Counted from the first letter of the stretch, positions 9,656 to 19,190 are shown. The stretch is 64,000 nt of DNA from Opitutia bacterium Tous-C4FEB (GCA_002304445.1 NEVA01000005.1:1-64000), one strand, 5' to 3'. Notes: generated by a model from the sequence alone, not told the origin. Numbers and translations are program-made.

Positions 9656-10759
9656 TCAGAGGGGTTCGGCGCGGAGGACGATCCGGCGGGTGAAGACGCG
9701 GGAGTTGGCGCGGGCGAGGTCCCACCAGTAGGCTTGGGGCGTCACGCCCGGCGGAGCGAAGACCGTCTGCGTGATGCTCTCGTAGCCGCGAATCAGGTCG
9801 GCGCCTTTTTCGGTGAGGATGCGCACCGAGACATCGATCACGTCCGGCATCCGGTTGGCGAAAGAGTCGGAGCTGTTGCCGCCCGGAGGCACATTCGCGA
9901 GGTAGGTCAGCGGAGTGTTCGCCGGCACGCCGGCGGTGTTGGCCGGAAACACGAGCCGTAGCCCGCCCACTGTCGCGGCATCGCGCACGTAGAAACGCAC
10001 GCCGAAATCGATGACGTTGTCGGCAATGACCGAGTCGAGCGTGGGCGCGCGCACGGTGCGCGGGTCGCCGTTGGCCCCGGTGTTGCCGGCGGCGGGAGTC
10101 GTGCGCGTGTAAGCCGTGGCCGTGATGTTTCGCCCGGCCTCCAGCGTGCCCAGCGCGGTGCCGTTGAGCGCAGGGCGGACTTGCGCGCGATGCAGGAGGT
10201 AACGCCGCGCCGCCGCCGCCGTGGTCGCCGTCGACGCGATGCGGCGCACAATTTGGTAGCTCACGGCGACCGGGGCCGAGGCGTTGACGGCAAACGGCGC
10301 GGCGCCGGTGTTTTGGTTCGTGCCCCGGGCGGTCGTATAAAAACGGAGCCACGTGCCGGCGACGCCGAAGCGGTTGGCATCAGAGGAAAAGTCGGCCGCG
10401 GTCATACTCAGCGAAAGCGCGGCGGGCTTGGCGCGGGCGGGGTTTTGGTCGTTTGAAATCCAATTCGGGATGCCACCGGGCGCGTTTTGCACCGTCGCGG
10501 CGAGCCACGTGTTACCGTCGTCTTCGAAGTGCGCGGACTGCAGATCGAGCGTGAGCTGATCGAGCACGATCCGGGCTTGGGCCTCGGTCGTAAGCCGGCC
10601 GGACGTGCGGGACCAGAAGCCGGCGACATCGCCGACGACGACCGCAAGAAATCCCGCCAGCAACGCCGTGATCGTCGCCGCCACGAGCAATTCCAGCAGC
10701 GTGAAGGCGCGGCGCGATTCTGGCGTCCGAGGGGCAAAACGGCGTGAGCACTGAGTCAT
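9656..10759 (-). CDS. Prepilin-like protein (Verru_Chthon cassette protein C-like)
   Basis: This 367-residue protein starts at ATG 10759 and has a class III signal segment RRAFTLLELLVAATITALLA, with Ala rather than Gly before the processing site and Glu at +5. The body has the GspJ/PilW look: a long N-terminal helix followed by a mixed domain. The upstream extension of the open frame to 11041 is a shadow of the next gene. The start lies 5 bp after the stop of the B-like gene, and the stop is 2 bp before the A-like GTG, so the genes are tightly coupled. It is inferred to be a minor pseudopilin. Confidence 0.88.
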   Translation of the reverse strand: MTQCSRRFAPRTPESRRAFTLLELLVAATITALLAGFLAVVVGDVAGFWSRTSGRLTTEAQARIVLDQLTLDLQSAHFEDDGNTWLAATVQNAPGGIPNWISNDQNPARAKPAALSLSMTAADFSSDANRFGVAGTWLRFYTTARGTNQNTGAAPFAVNASAPVAVSYQIVRRIASTATTAAAARRYLLHRAQVRPALNGTALGTLEAGRNITATAYTRTTPAAGNTGANGDPRTVRAPTLDSVIADNVIDFGVRFYVRDAATVGGLRLVFPANTAGVPANTPLTYLANVPPGGNSSDSFANRMPDVIDVSVRILTEKGADLIRGYESITQTVFAPPGVTPQAYWWDLARANSRVFTRRIVLRAEPL

Positions 10760-10764
10760 CGTTT

Positions 10765-11454
10765 TCAACGTTTCACGGCTCCGGCGACGAACAACGAAAG
10801 CTTCGAACTGTGGTCGAAACGCACGGCGCCGGCCGGGTTGGCGCCGACCTGTTGCGCGCCCGCGCCGGAGAGCGCCACGAAGGCCGGCCAGCGGATGCGC
10901 GCGGTGTAGGCGATGAACGCGGCGGTGGCATCGGGGTTCACGGGCGGATCGGCGGCGGGATCGCCCGGGGGCGAGAGCGTCTCGTTGCGAATGAGGGCGA
11001 TTTCGAAAAATTTCTCCCGGTTGGAGTTGGGCGTACCCCACACGGTCGTATCGGCGAACGTGCCGATTTTGGTGCCGTCGCGATTGGCGAAGAGGAGCTG
11101 CGGGTCGCGGGCGATGTCGTAGTCGGCCCGCGCGTTGTCAGCGGTGAGTTCATGGCCGCCGGCGGCGGTTGATTTCTTCAACAACGCCGTGATGGCGGCA
11201 AACGGTTCTGCGTCCGCCGGAACCACGCGGCGCTGCAGGTCCGCGGCGAGGGCCTGGGCCACCGCGGCGGCGGCTTCAGCTTCGGCGTTGGCGGAAACGG
11301 ATTTGGCGGCCGGAGCGAAGAGAGCGAGAATCGCCACGATGCCGATCGCAAAAACACCGACGGCCACGACAACTTCGAGCAAACTGAAGGCCGAGCCGCG
11401 CCGCCGACGGCGTGGCGGTGAGAAGCGGGAAGCTGAGAGTTGAGCGGCAGGCAC
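10765..11454 (-). CDS. Prepilin-like protein, GspI/PilV type (Verru_Chthon cassette protein B-like)
   Basis: This 229-residue protein starts with GTG at 11454, 6 bp after the previous stop. Its basic leader is followed by SAFSLLEVVVAVGVFAIGIV, a prepilin helix with Ala at -1 and Glu at +5. The EVVVAVGVFAIG pattern is typical of GspI/PilV minor pseudopilins. An Ala-rich helix continues to about residue 75, with a C-terminal domain of about 150 residues. It is part of the leftward cassette. No secretion ATPase or secretin is adjacent. Confidence 0.88.
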   Translation of the reverse strand: MPAAQLSASRFSPPRRRRRGSAFSLLEVVVAVGVFAIGIVAILALFAPAAKSVSANAEAEAAAAVAQALAADLQRRVVPADAEPFAAITALLKKSTAAGGHELTADNARADYDIARDPQLLFANRDGTKIGTFADTTVWGTPNSNREKFFEIALIRNETLSPPGDPAADPPVNPDATAAFIAYTARIRWPAFVALSGAGAQQVGANPAGAVRFDHSSKLSLFVAGAVKR

Positions 11455-11460
11455 GACGGG

Positions 11461-12195
11461 TCAGAAGCTCGCGGCTTCGTTGACGTAGGTCACGGCCCCG
11501 GTAGCCGGGCGGATGATGAGGCCGCGCACGGCGCCGGGATTGTTGAAAAGAGGCAGATTGGTCGCGGACGGACTCGCAGTGGCGACCACGAGCTTGGGGT
11601 AAGGTTGGCCACCTAGGAGCTGGGTATCCGCGCGCAGAGAACCGTTGGGCAAAAACTCGATCCAGTAGGAGGTCCCAAAGGCAGGAATCAGCGGCGTGTT
11701 GTTCACCGTGAGCGTAAAAGGAGCGATCGAGTTCAGCGTCGAGCGCGGCGCGGGATTCGTGGGCCAGATCACGCCGGTCGCGAGGAATCCTGTAATCACG
11801 GGCGGAACAATATAAATGCCGCGCGGCAAGGTGAGCGCGGGGCCGACGGGTTCCCAAGTCGTGGCGGAGCCGGGAACGACCGCGCGCACGAGCTGAACCT
11901 GCCGCAAGAAGCGCGCAGCATCGCCGAGCGGGGGCCGAACCCCGTAAAAAAGCAGACGCGTCTCGGTTTGCCCGATCGCGGCGTTGGCCCGCGCCTGGCC
12001 GACCAGCGAAGCGAGTTGCTGCTGCGCGGTGGCGAGCGAGCGGCCGCTGCTGTCGCCGAGCGCGAGACTGACGCCACCGACGAGCACGCCGATGAGCCCG
12101 ACGACGATCAAGAGTTCGAGGAGGGTGAACGCCCGGGTGCGCGCCGACGCAGGCGCGCGGCGGGCCAAAGCAAAAGCTGACGGACGAAGCCTCAT
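11461..12195 (-). CDS. Prepilin-like protein, GspH type (Verru_Chthon cassette protein D-like)
   Basis: This 244-residue protein starts at ATG 12195, which overlaps the previous stop as ATGA; a TTG two codons upstream is less likely. After an Arg/Ala-rich leader comes TRAFTLLELLIVVGLIGVLV, with Ala at -1 and Glu at +5. The helix continues with many small residues (QQQLASLVGQARANA), as in GspH/FimT-type minor pseudopilins. The leader of about 24 residues is long. It matches by size and position the D member of the four-gene cassette. Confidence 0.88.
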   Translation of the reverse strand: MRLRPSAFALARRAPASARTRAFTLLELLIVVGLIGVLVGGVSLALGDSSGRSLATAQQQLASLVGQARANAAIGQTETRLLFYGVRPPLGDAARFLRQVQLVRAVVPGSATTWEPVGPALTLPRGIYIVPPVITGFLATGVIWPTNPAPRSTLNSIAPFTLTVNNTPLIPAFGTSYWIEFLPNGSLRADTQLLGGQPYPKLVVATASPSATNLPLFNNPGAVRGLIIRPATGAVTYVNEAASF

Positions 12196-12938
12196 TTCCA
12201 ACTGAGAATGAGGTCGGCCTCCGTCGTCGAGCCAGGGGGCGCGGAGTAAAAGATGACGCCCGCGTGCACCCCGCCGGTGGTGCCGACCGGTAAGGTCGCG
12301 GCGCTGACGCGGATCACCGTGGTGCCGCCGGCAACGGTCACCGGCGGAAAGCCTCCCGCGGTGTCGCTGCCGTTGATGACGCTGTTGAGATTGCTGTCGG
12401 TGACGCAGGCGATGGAGGTGTTGTAGAACGCGTCGCGGACGAAGTTGAGCTGATTGGCCGCAGCCCGACCGGCGGTGATGTCGGCTTGGGAAACAAAGTC
12501 GTTCTCGACGAAGTTAATAAATTGGATGCGGCGAGTATTTTGATTCTGCGGAGGGGGGGGATTGCCTGTCCGGGGCGCGGGCCACGGGGTCGACGGATCG
12601 CGAAACCGGCCGGTGAGAATGTCGTGAAATAGGTGGGGCTGCCGGCTGTTGGTGGAAGTGCCGAGCGGATTGACGAGCTTCTGCGCACCGGTGGCGGAGA
12701 GCTGCGGGTAGGCGCCATATTCCTGCCGGAACGCTTCGAAGGCGGAAGTCCAGGCGCCGAACTGAGCGCGGACCTTGGCCTTGTTAGCGGACTTACGCGC
12801 ACCGCCAGCGGTCGGAATGATGATCGCGGCAAGAATGCCGATAATCGCCACCACGGTCAGAAGCTCGATCAGGGTAAAGCCGTGGTGCTTTTTCACTCGG
12901 TGACTTGATTGCAAACTACGGAGATCAAGAAGGTTCAT
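12192..12938 (-). CDS. Major-pseudopilin-like protein (GspG type)
   Basis: This 248-residue protein has the classical prepilin site HHGFTLIELLTVVAIIGILA (Gly at -1, Glu at +5), followed by a GspG-like helix and the sequence FRQEYGAYPQ, which is typical of the GspG family. Its start overlaps the previous stop as ATGA (12935-12938). Of the six pilin-like proteins here, it is the one with a fully canonical PilD cleavage motif, so it may be a main subunit of the fibre. It is longer than usual GspG (about 140 residues), with the extra length in the C-terminal half. Confidence 0.9.
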   Translation of the reverse strand: MNLLDLRSLQSSHRVKKHHGFTLIELLTVVAIIGILAAIIIPTAGGARKSANKAKVRAQFGAWTSAFEAFRQEYGAYPQLSATGAQKLVNPLGTSTNSRQPHLFHDILTGRFRDPSTPWPAPRTGNPPPPQNQNTRRIQFINFVENDFVSQADITAGRAAANQLNFVRDAFYNTSIACVTDSNLNSVINGSDTAGGFPPVTVAGGTTVIRVSAATLPVGTTGGVHAGVIFYSAPPGSTTEADLILSWK

Positions 12939-13651
12939 GGAAGTTTGTCGGCGTAAAGGTTATCGGCATTGAAGCCTGTCGATTGGGCGGTGCCGGAATA
13001 AAGTCCAGTTCGAGGAGTGAATCCAGTATCCGTCGTGCCGGCTCCGGTGCTTCCAGATCCGAGTCTTCCGTCAGGGCCGGCCGAATACAACACATACGCC
13101 GGTGCTCGCCAAGGGCTCTGCAGTCCGGGCGGAAGCGGCAGTTTGTAATAGTAAAGATAACGGTTTCCCCACGGATCGAGAAAACTGGTCGCGATAACGG
13201 GCTTCAATGGCGGCGAGCCGGTGGGTTGGGCGATAAAGTTGACGTTGTTCCGATAGTTGACCGTCGGTTCGAGGGCGAATTTCTGGAGATCGACGAAGAT
13301 CGGGCCGTTGAGTCGGGTGGCGGCCGTAAATTGGCGCGGAGAGAAAACTCCGGTCAGGGCGTTAAAGAGAGCCGATTGAGCTTGGGTGGCGCCGATGTCG
13401 CCGGCGATGACCGCGGTGGCTTGGCCCAAGGCTCCGGTCTGGGGATAGTCGCCGTAGTGACGCTTATAAGCCTCAAGCGCCTGCGAGAGAGCCGAGAGTT
13501 CGGCCTTGGCCCGGGCGAGCGACGCCCGCTGTTTCGAACCACGCACGAGGCCAAATGTGAGGCTTGAAAGTACTGCGATGGTTGCGATCGCGGTCAGCAA
13601 CTCGACGAGCGTAAAGGCGGGCGCGCAGTGGAATCGACGAACGATCAACAT
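12935..13651 (-). CDS. GspG-like pseudopilin, first gene of the operon
   Basis: Starting at ATG 13651 this encodes 238 residues; an earlier start at 13720 would add 23 residues and run into the acs terminator, so it is rejected. The N-terminus MLIVRRFHCAPAFTLVELLT has a short leader, Ala at -1 and Glu at +5. Later motifs include YKRHYGDYPQ and a C-terminal stretch DPWGNRYLYYYK and YSAGPDGR, all typical of GspG major pseudopilins (calcium-loop region). It is the promoter-proximal gene of the leftward cassette; the operon promoter should lie in 13652-13721. Confidence 0.9.
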   Translation of the reverse strand: MLIVRRFHCAPAFTLVELLTAIATIAVLSSLTFGLVRGSKQRASLARAKAELSALSQALEAYKRHYGDYPQTGALGQATAVIAGDIGATQAQSALFNALTGVFSPRQFTAATRLNGPIFVDLQKFALEPTVNYRNNVNFIAQPTGSPPLKPVIATSFLDPWGNRYLYYYKLPLPPGLQSPWRAPAYVLYSAGPDGRLGSGSTGAGTTDTGFTPRTGLYSGTAQSTGFNADNLYADKLP

Positions 13652-13721
13652 GGGTGCGTCCGATGAAGAGCCAACTCCCGAGCGCGGCAAACGGAAAGTG
13701 GCGGCCCGGAGGTTTCGCACG

Positions 13722-13748
13722 AAAAAACCGGCCCGGGAAGGGACCGGC
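13722..13748 (-). terminator. Rho-independent terminator after acs
   Basis: On the minus strand, GCCGGTCCC and GGGCCGG form a GC-rich stem with one bulged T, followed by TTTTTT. It lies 53 bp past the acs stop and before the first pseudopilin gene, so it separates the two leftward transcription units. Confidence 0.75.
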
Positions 13749-13800
13749 TGTGGTGCTCAACAAGAACGCGACGGGGGCGTCGCGTCTCCATGCGGATGGA

Positions 13801-15759
13801 TCAATCCTCGCTCTGCAAGGCGGCCAAGACGCTGAAATCTTCCAGCGTGGTGGTGTCGCCTTTCACTTCGCCGCCGTTGGCGATTTCTTTAAGGATGCGG
13901 CGCATGATTTTTCCGCTGCGGGTCTTGGGCAGGCTCGCCGCAAAGCGGATCGTGTCAGGCTTGGCGAGGGAACCGATCTCTTTGCCGACGTGGCCACGGA
14001 GGGCTTCCTTGAGAGCGTCGCTGGCGACCTGACCGGCTTTGAGCGTGACGAAGACGACGAGGGACTGGCCCTTGAGTTCGTCGGGTTTGCCGACCGCGGC
14101 GGCCTCGGCAACGGCGGGATGCGAGACAAGCGCGCTTTCGATTTCGGCGGTACCGATACGGTGACCGGAAACGTTGAGCACATCGTCAATGCGGCCGACG
14201 ATCCAGAAGTTGCCGTCTTTGTCCTGACGAGCGCCGTCGCCGGTAAAGTACACGCCGGGCTGGCCGCTAAATTCACTCCAATAGGCTTTCTTGTAGCGCT
14301 CATCGTCGCCCCAGAGCGTGCGCAACATCGAGGGCCAGGGCTGCATGATTGCGAGCTTGCCGCCGGAGTTGCGTGGGACCTCCTTGCCCTGCTCGTCCAC
14401 GACTTTGGCCACGATCCCGAAGAACGGTTTGGTCGCCGAGCCGGGCGTGCAAGCGGTGACGCCAGGCAACGGTGCGATCATAATCGCACCGGTCTCAGTC
14501 TGCCACCACGTGTCCACGATGGGGCACTTCTTTTTGCCGATCATCTTGTGATACCACATCCACGCCTCCGGGTTGATCGGCTCGCCAACGGAACCGAGCA
14601 GCCGAAGCGAATCGAGGCGGTGACGCAGGACGTAGTTATCGCCCCAGCGCATAAAGGCACGGATGGCGGTCGGCGCGGTGTAAAGAATCGTGATGCCGTG
14701 GCGGTCGATCATCTGCCAGAAACGATCCGGCTCGGGTTGGTTCGGCGCGCCTTCGTAAAGGAAGACGGTCGAGCCGTTGGCGAGGAGCCCGTAAACGACG
14801 TAGCTGTGGCCCGTGATCCAGCCGATGTCGGCGGAGCAGAAATAGCGGTCGGTTTCCTTGAGATCGAAAACGTAGTGCGAGGTGAGTTTCGCGCCGAGCA
14901 GGTAGCCGGCGCTCGTGTGCAGCACGCCCTTTGGCTTCCCGGTCGAGCCGCTGGTGTAGAGAATGAAGAGCGGGTGCTCGGAATCGAAGGCTTTGGCTTT
15001 GTGCGAATTCGGCGCGCCGTCCCAGGCATCATTCCACCAGATATCGCGGCCCTCCTTCATCGTGACGGCGTTGTTGCAACGCTTGACCACGATCACCGAT
15101 TGCACGGTGGGCGTGCCCTCGACGGCCTTGTCGACGTTGGCCTTGAGTTCGATGACCTTGCCGCGCCGCCAGCCGCCGTCGGCGGTGATGACGAGCTTGG
15201 CGCGACAGTCATTGATACGGTCCTTGATGGCCTCGGCGCTGAAGCCGCCGAAGATGACGGTGTGAATTGCGCCGACCCGCGCACAGGCGAGCATCGCGAT
15301 CACGGCCTCGGGGATCATCGGCAGGTAGAGCGCGACCCGATCACCGGCCCCGATGCCCATGTTTTCAAAAATATGCGCGAGCCGGCAGACGTGGAAATGC
15401 AGCTGCTTGTAAGTGATCGTGCGGACATCGCCGGGCTCGCCTTCGAAGATCAGCGCAGCCTTGTTTTCCCTGGCCGTACCGAGGTGGCGGTCGATGCAAT
15501 TTTCGGAGACATTCAGTTTGCCGCCGACAAACCACTTCGCATGAGGCGGCTTCCAATCGAGAACCTTTTTAAACGGCTTGCGCCAAACCAGCTGCTCGTT
15601 GGCCTGCCGGCCCCAGAATTTTTCTGGGGAGTTGACAGACTCCGCATAAAGCTTCTTGTAAGCGGCTTCGCTCCCAAGATTTGCTTGGGCTTTGAACTCG
15701 GCCGAGGGCCTGAATGACCGGTGTTCCCGGGAAACTGAGGTAATCGTCTGGTCGCTCAC
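13801..15759 (-). CDS. acsA: Acetyl-CoA synthetase (AMP-forming)
   Basis: This 652-residue enzyme activates acetate with ATP and CoA to acetyl-CoA through acetyl-AMP in the cytoplasm. The ANL-superfamily core [11 protein letters not shown] is present, as are the adenylate-binding region ([11 protein letters not shown]), the hinge/C-domain region ([18 protein letters not shown]) and the near-C-terminal [10 protein letters not shown]-type motif ([10 protein letters not shown]) carrying the catalytic Lys that is acetylated for control in many bacteria. The length is normal for Acs. GTG is the start. It is divergent from rho, with 113 bp between starts, and is followed by a strong terminator. Confidence 0.97.
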   Translation of the reverse strand: MSDQTITSVSREHRSFRPSAEFKAQANLGSEAAYKKLYAESVNSPEKFWGRQANEQLVWRKPFKKVLDWKPPHAKWFVGGKLNVSENCIDRHLGTARENKAALIFEGEPGDVRTITYKQLHFHVCRLAHIFENMGIGAGDRVALYLPMIPEAVIAMLACARVGAIHTVIFGGFSAEAIKDRINDCRAKLVITADGGWRRGKVIELKANVDKAVEGTPTVQSVIVVKRCNNAVTMKEGRDIWWNDAWDGAPNSHKAKAFDSEHPLFILYTSGSTGKPKGVLHTSAGYLLGAKLTSHYVFDLKETDRYFCSADIGWITGHSYVVYGLLANGSTVFLYEGAPNQPEPDRFWQMIDRHGITILYTAPTAIRAFMRWGDNYVLRHRLDSLRLLGSVGEPINPEAWMWYHKMIGKKKCPIVDTWWQTETGAIMIAPLPGVTACTPGSATKPFFGIVAKVVDEQGKEVPRNSGGKLAIMQPWPSMLRTLWGDDERYKKAYWSEFSGQPGVYFTGDGARQDKDGNFWIVGRIDDVLNVSGHRIGTAEIESALVSHPAVAEAAAVGKPDELKGQSLVVFVTLKAGQVASDALKEALRGHVGKEIGSLAKPDTIRFAASLPKTRSGKIMRRILKEIANGGEVKGDTTTLEDFSVLAALQSED

Positions 15760-15872
15760 GATAGTGTTCGATTTTAGGGTTTAAGGACGCGTTGCAGTAA
15801 ATGCGCGCTTCTTATTCTGCTCAGAGTTTTAAGCGTCAAGCATCGGCGCGATTTCCCAATTCGTATTCCGTT

Positions 15873-17318
15873 ATGCAAAGAAAAAAGTCGTTAGCCCGCG
15901 CCAAAGTAGCTGCGCCCGCCGATCCCACCCTGCCCTTAATTTCCGCGCCCAGCCCCGCTGAGCCGGCCGAGGCAACTCCGCCTCCGCCCGCGCCAATCGC
16001 CGCGGCTCCCGCGGTGGTCGCGCCCACTCCACCTCCCGCGATTTTCGTGCCGACGCCGGCCGTGATCGCCCCGCCGGTGATCGCCCAGCCGGTGGTCGCA
16101 GCCACACCTGCAACCCCCGCCGTCGGAGCCACACCAACGACCGCCGCTGCGCCGGTTCCGGTCGCTCCCCCGCCCGCGGCACCCGCCCCGGTTCCATATT
16201 TCGAACGCACGGTCCACGTTGAAGGTGTCCTCGATATCGATCTGAACCAAGGCGGCAATGGCCAGCTTTTGGACATGGCGAAAAACGGCAAGCGTCGCCC
16301 GAGCGACACCTTTGTCCCCAAAGAACTCATCCGCCGTTTCAAGCTGAAGCCCGGCATGATGATCGGCGGCACCGCTTATCCGGCCGAGGGTCGCTTCCCG
16401 AATCCCAAGATGAAATTTATCGAGACCCTCGACGGCGTGCCGTTGGAGGAACGTCGTTCGAAATGGGAATTTCCCGCACTTACGACGATCTCGCCGGACA
16501 AGCACCTTAAGATGGAGCTCAAGGACGGCCGCCTCACTACGCGCGCGGTCGATCTTTTCTGTCCCGTCGGCAAAGGCACCCGCGGACTCATCGTCGCTCC
16601 GCCCCGCACGGGCAAGACCACCCTCCTGCGCGACATGGCGCTCGGAGTATTGGAAAACAACCCCGAGTGCTTCGTGATGGTTTTGCTCGTCGACGAACGC
16701 CCGGAAGAAGTCACCGACTTCAAACGTAGCGTGCCCGCCGAACTCTGGGCCTCGTCGAACGACGAGCAGATCGAGAACCACATCCGCATCGCCGATCTCT
16801 GCATCGAGCGCGCCCGACGCCTCGTCGAGACGGGACGCCACGTCGTGCTCTTCGTCGATTCGATCACCCGTCTCGCCCGTGCCCACAACACGGCCAAGAA
16901 CTCCGGCCGCACCGGCTCCGGTGGCCTCGACGTCCGCGCCCTCGAAAAACCCCGCCAACTCTTCGCTTCCGCGCGCAACACCGAGGAAGCCGGTTCGCTC
17001 ACGATCATCGCCTCCGTTCTCGTCGAGACCGGCAGTCGCATGGACGATGTGATCTTCCAAGAATTCAAAGGCACCGGCAACATGGAGCTCGTGCTCGACC
17101 GCAAGGCCGCCGAGATGCGCCTTTGGCCCGCGATCAACATCGCCGCTTCCGGCACGCGTAAGGAAGAACTCCTGATCGACGCCAAGACACTTGAGGGCAT
17201 CCATTTCTTCCGCCGCGCCCTCGTCGCGCAGAAGATCGAGGAAGCCACTGACACAATGATCGCGCGACTCTCCAAAACCAAGACCAACGCCGAGTTTCTG
17301 AAACTGCTCGCGCGTTAA
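15873..17318 (+). CDS. rho: Transcription termination factor Rho
   Basis: This is a hexameric RNA helicase that ends transcription. With ATG 15873 it has 481 residues; an in-frame ATG at 15801 is possible, but it would lie inside a promoter-like stretch. Residues about 10-105 are almost only Pro, Ala, Val and Thr and have no RNA-binding motif. The RNA-binding domain follows, then the ATPase domain: Walker A PPRTGKTT, then LLVDERPEEVTDF, and the R-loop region. Such disordered N-terminal segments are known in Rho of several phyla. It is divergent from acs. Confidence 0.96.
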   Translation: MQRKKSLARAKVAAPADPTLPLISAPSPAEPAEATPPPPAPIAAAPAVVAPTPPPAIFVPTPAVIAPPVIAQPVVAATPATPAVGATPTTAAAPVPVAPPPAAPAPVPYFERTVHVEGVLDIDLNQGGNGQLLDMAKNGKRRPSDTFVPKELIRRFKLKPGMMIGGTAYPAEGRFPNPKMKFIETLDGVPLEERRSKWEFPALTTISPDKHLKMELKDGRLTTRAVDLFCPVGKGTRGLIVAPPRTGKTTLLRDMALGVLENNPECFVMVLLVDERPEEVTDFKRSVPAELWASSNDEQIENHIRIADLCIERARRLVETGRHVVLFVDSITRLARAHNTAKNSGRTGSGGLDVRALEKPRQLFASARNTEEAGSLTIIASVLVETGSRMDDVIFQEFKGTGNMELVLDRKAAEMRLWPAINIAASGTRKEELLIDAKTLEGIHFFRRALVAQKIEEATDTMIARLSKTKTNAEFLKLLAR

Positions 17319-17419
17319 ACTTCCGCCCGCAACTCACCCAACTTAGCTCTTGCCGCAGACTTGATCGGCTCGGCATCTTTAACCTTCCGCCACTCAGTTC
17401 AGTCCGCCAAAACCACCGC

Positions 17420-19177
17420 ATGCATAGTTTCTCCGAGCAATGTCTCGATATGGCCCGCTCAATGTTGGGCCACAATCTTGAATCCATCCAGCCTGACGGC
17501 ACCATTTTGCCCGCCAACGGCGAGCAATCCCGGCCCGACGAACCCGGTCACGTCGCGCTCGCGCTCGGCGAATTTTACCGCGCCACCGGCGAGACCGCAC
17601 TTAAGGGCCACGATATCGTCGATCTCGCCGCACGCTGCATCACCGCGCAGATGTTCACGGAGCCTCCCGCCGAAAACGGCCTCGCCTACGCTTCGCTCGG
17701 CCTCCTCTGCTTCGGCCCCTCGAAAGAACGAAATCCCGTCTGGGAACGTCTCGTCGACGAGACCCGCGAACGCATCGATAAAGCGCTGCTGCATCGCTCC
17801 GACTACGACAACCATTGGCAGGCGTTCAACGTCGCCAAGGCCGTCGCCCGCTTCTCGCTCGGTCTCTCCAAGAAAGACGAAACCTCCCGCCTCATTGAGC
17901 GCATGGTCGAGCGCATGACCGCCACCAGCTCCGCCGGTTTTTTTGACGACGCGACCGGGCAAGGCATGGGCGGCAACTTCAATCTCTACGGCGTGATGAG
18001 CTTTGTGTTCATCCGCTCCGCTCTCCAACTCCACGCCAACAGCGGCGTGCGCGACCGCAAACTTCCCACCCTCCGCACCTACGCCGAGAAATACATCAAG
18101 ACGATGCCCGACCTCGTCCGCGCCGACGGCCTCGGCTGGGCCTTCGGTCGCGCTGCCGGCGCTTACGGACAGATGCACTGCATCAGTCTGATTTTGCAGG
18201 GTCTCCGCGACGGTTGGATCGCCGACGACCAAAAGATCAAGTATTACGACATCCTCCGCCGGCTGTTCATGTTTTTCTACCAGACTTATCTGGATCAAGA
18301 CCACGGCTTCCTCGATCTGCGCGACGAAGAGCGCACCGCTTACGACGCCCACACGACGCGCATGGCGAACTTCGACGCCGCCCGCTATCTCTGCCAATGG
18401 TCGCGCCTCGCCAAGACCATCCAGATGCCGGTCGGCGGTCCGAAAGTAGACCCCCTCCGCACCAGCGGTCGCTATGTCATTTTCGACAAATCCAACCGCA
18501 AGGAGCAGGGTCTCTTTCTCTATCGCGACGCCGAAAGCGGGATTCAGATGCAGATTCCGCTCGTCAGTGGCGGCGGCCATCTCTCCTCCGACGCCCTGCC
18601 GTTCCCGCACTGCCCCGGCGTCTTCGATTGGCCGAACAACGTCTACGCGCCGATCATGCTGCCCGAGCTGACCTTCGGCAACGATGTCACGATCCCGGCG
18701 TTCTACGGCAAAAACTGCGTCACCGGCCTCGGCCTCAAGAACGCATTCTATTTCCGCTACGAACAGCCCGATCTCATCACCACTCAGGAAGAGTTCGTCA
18801 AAAACCTCGGCAGCGTGAAAGTCCAATGGACGTTCACCGGCACCAAGATCAGTTGCGAATTCGCCTACACCGTGAAGCAGCAGGTCACGCTCGATAAATT
18901 CCGCTACACCCTCGCCATCGCCGCCCCGCACTCGAAATATCACGTCGTCGGCGCCCTGGCGCTCGGTCAAGAAGGCCACCGTTGCACGGTCGCGAAAGAC
19001 GATTTTCAAGCCGTCTGGCAGGAAACTGAAGTGGTCAGCGCCGATCCGACTTATCGGACCAACTACGGCAAGATTCACTTCTTGCAGCACCTCGTGCGCG
19101 ATCACCCCCTGATCATGCGCCCGGGCAACGTGTATCGACTCGCCGTCAATTTCGACCCCGACATCGCTCACGTCTGA
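17420..19177 (+). CDS. Uncharacterised 585-residue protein, possible glycan-active toroid fold
   Basis: No signal peptide is visible. Residues 1-350 look mainly helical, with repeated helical pairs. The stretch GFFDDATGQGMGGNFNLYGV, followed by RADGLGWAFGRAAGAYGQMH, recalls the (alpha/alpha) toroid of DUF2264 and heparinase/lyase-like enzymes. Residues about 360-585 look like a beta-sandwich, as in polysaccharide lyases of that shape. These are impressions from pattern only, and the enzyme function is unproven. It sits between rho and hisF on the same strand, with about 100 bp on each side, so it may have its own promoter. A close match to an established family would be needed before naming it. 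Confidence 0.85.
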   Translation: MHSFSEQCLDMARSMLGHNLESIQPDGTILPANGEQSRPDEPGHVALALGEFYRATGETALKGHDIVDLAARCITAQMFTEPPAENGLAYASLGLLCFGPSKERNPVWERLVDETRERIDKALLHRSDYDNHWQAFNVAKAVARFSLGLSKKDETSRLIERMVERMTATSSAGFFDDATGQGMGGNFNLYGVMSFVFIRSALQLHANSGVRDRKLPTLRTYAEKYIKTMPDLVRADGLGWAFGRAAGAYGQMHCISLILQGLRDGWIADDQKIKYYDILRRLFMFFYQTYLDQDHGFLDLRDEERTAYDAHTTRMANFDAARYLCQWSRLAKTIQMPVGGPKVDPLRTSGRYVIFDKSNRKEQGLFLYRDAESGIQMQIPLVSGGGHLSSDALPFPHCPGVFDWPNNVYAPIMLPELTFGNDVTIPAFYGKNCVTGLGLKNAFYFRYEQPDLITTQEEFVKNLGSVKVQWTFTGTKISCEFAYTVKQQVTLDKFRYTLAIAAPHSKYHVVGALALGQEGHRCTVAKDDFQAVWQETEVVSADPTYRTNYGKIHFLQHLVRDHPLIMRPGNVYRLAVNFDPDIAHV

Positions 19178-19190
19178 GACGTCACTGCTT

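Noticed and set aside
9654-10352. Upstream extension of the 1006-residue pilin-like gene
   Set aside because: The extra residues are an out-of-frame reading of the neighbouring pseudopilin gene. GTG 9653 just after the previous stop fits better.
10760-11041. Upstream extension of the C-like pilin gene
   Set aside because: It overlaps the B-like gene out of frame. ATG 10759 puts the prepilin leader at the right place.
13654-15717. 687-codon open frame antisense to acs
   Set aside because: It is the mirror of a high-GC coding gene with a good functional match. The long frame is expected from codon bias, and no domain was recognised in it.
15936-17204. 422-codon frame antisense to rho
   Set aside because: Rho is certain from its motifs, and the antisense protein is low-complexity and has no recognisable domain.
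17459-19171. 570-codon open frame antisense to the unknown protein gene
   Set aside because: The sense strand has better codon structure and a more natural protein composition. The antisense frame is a by-product of GC bias.
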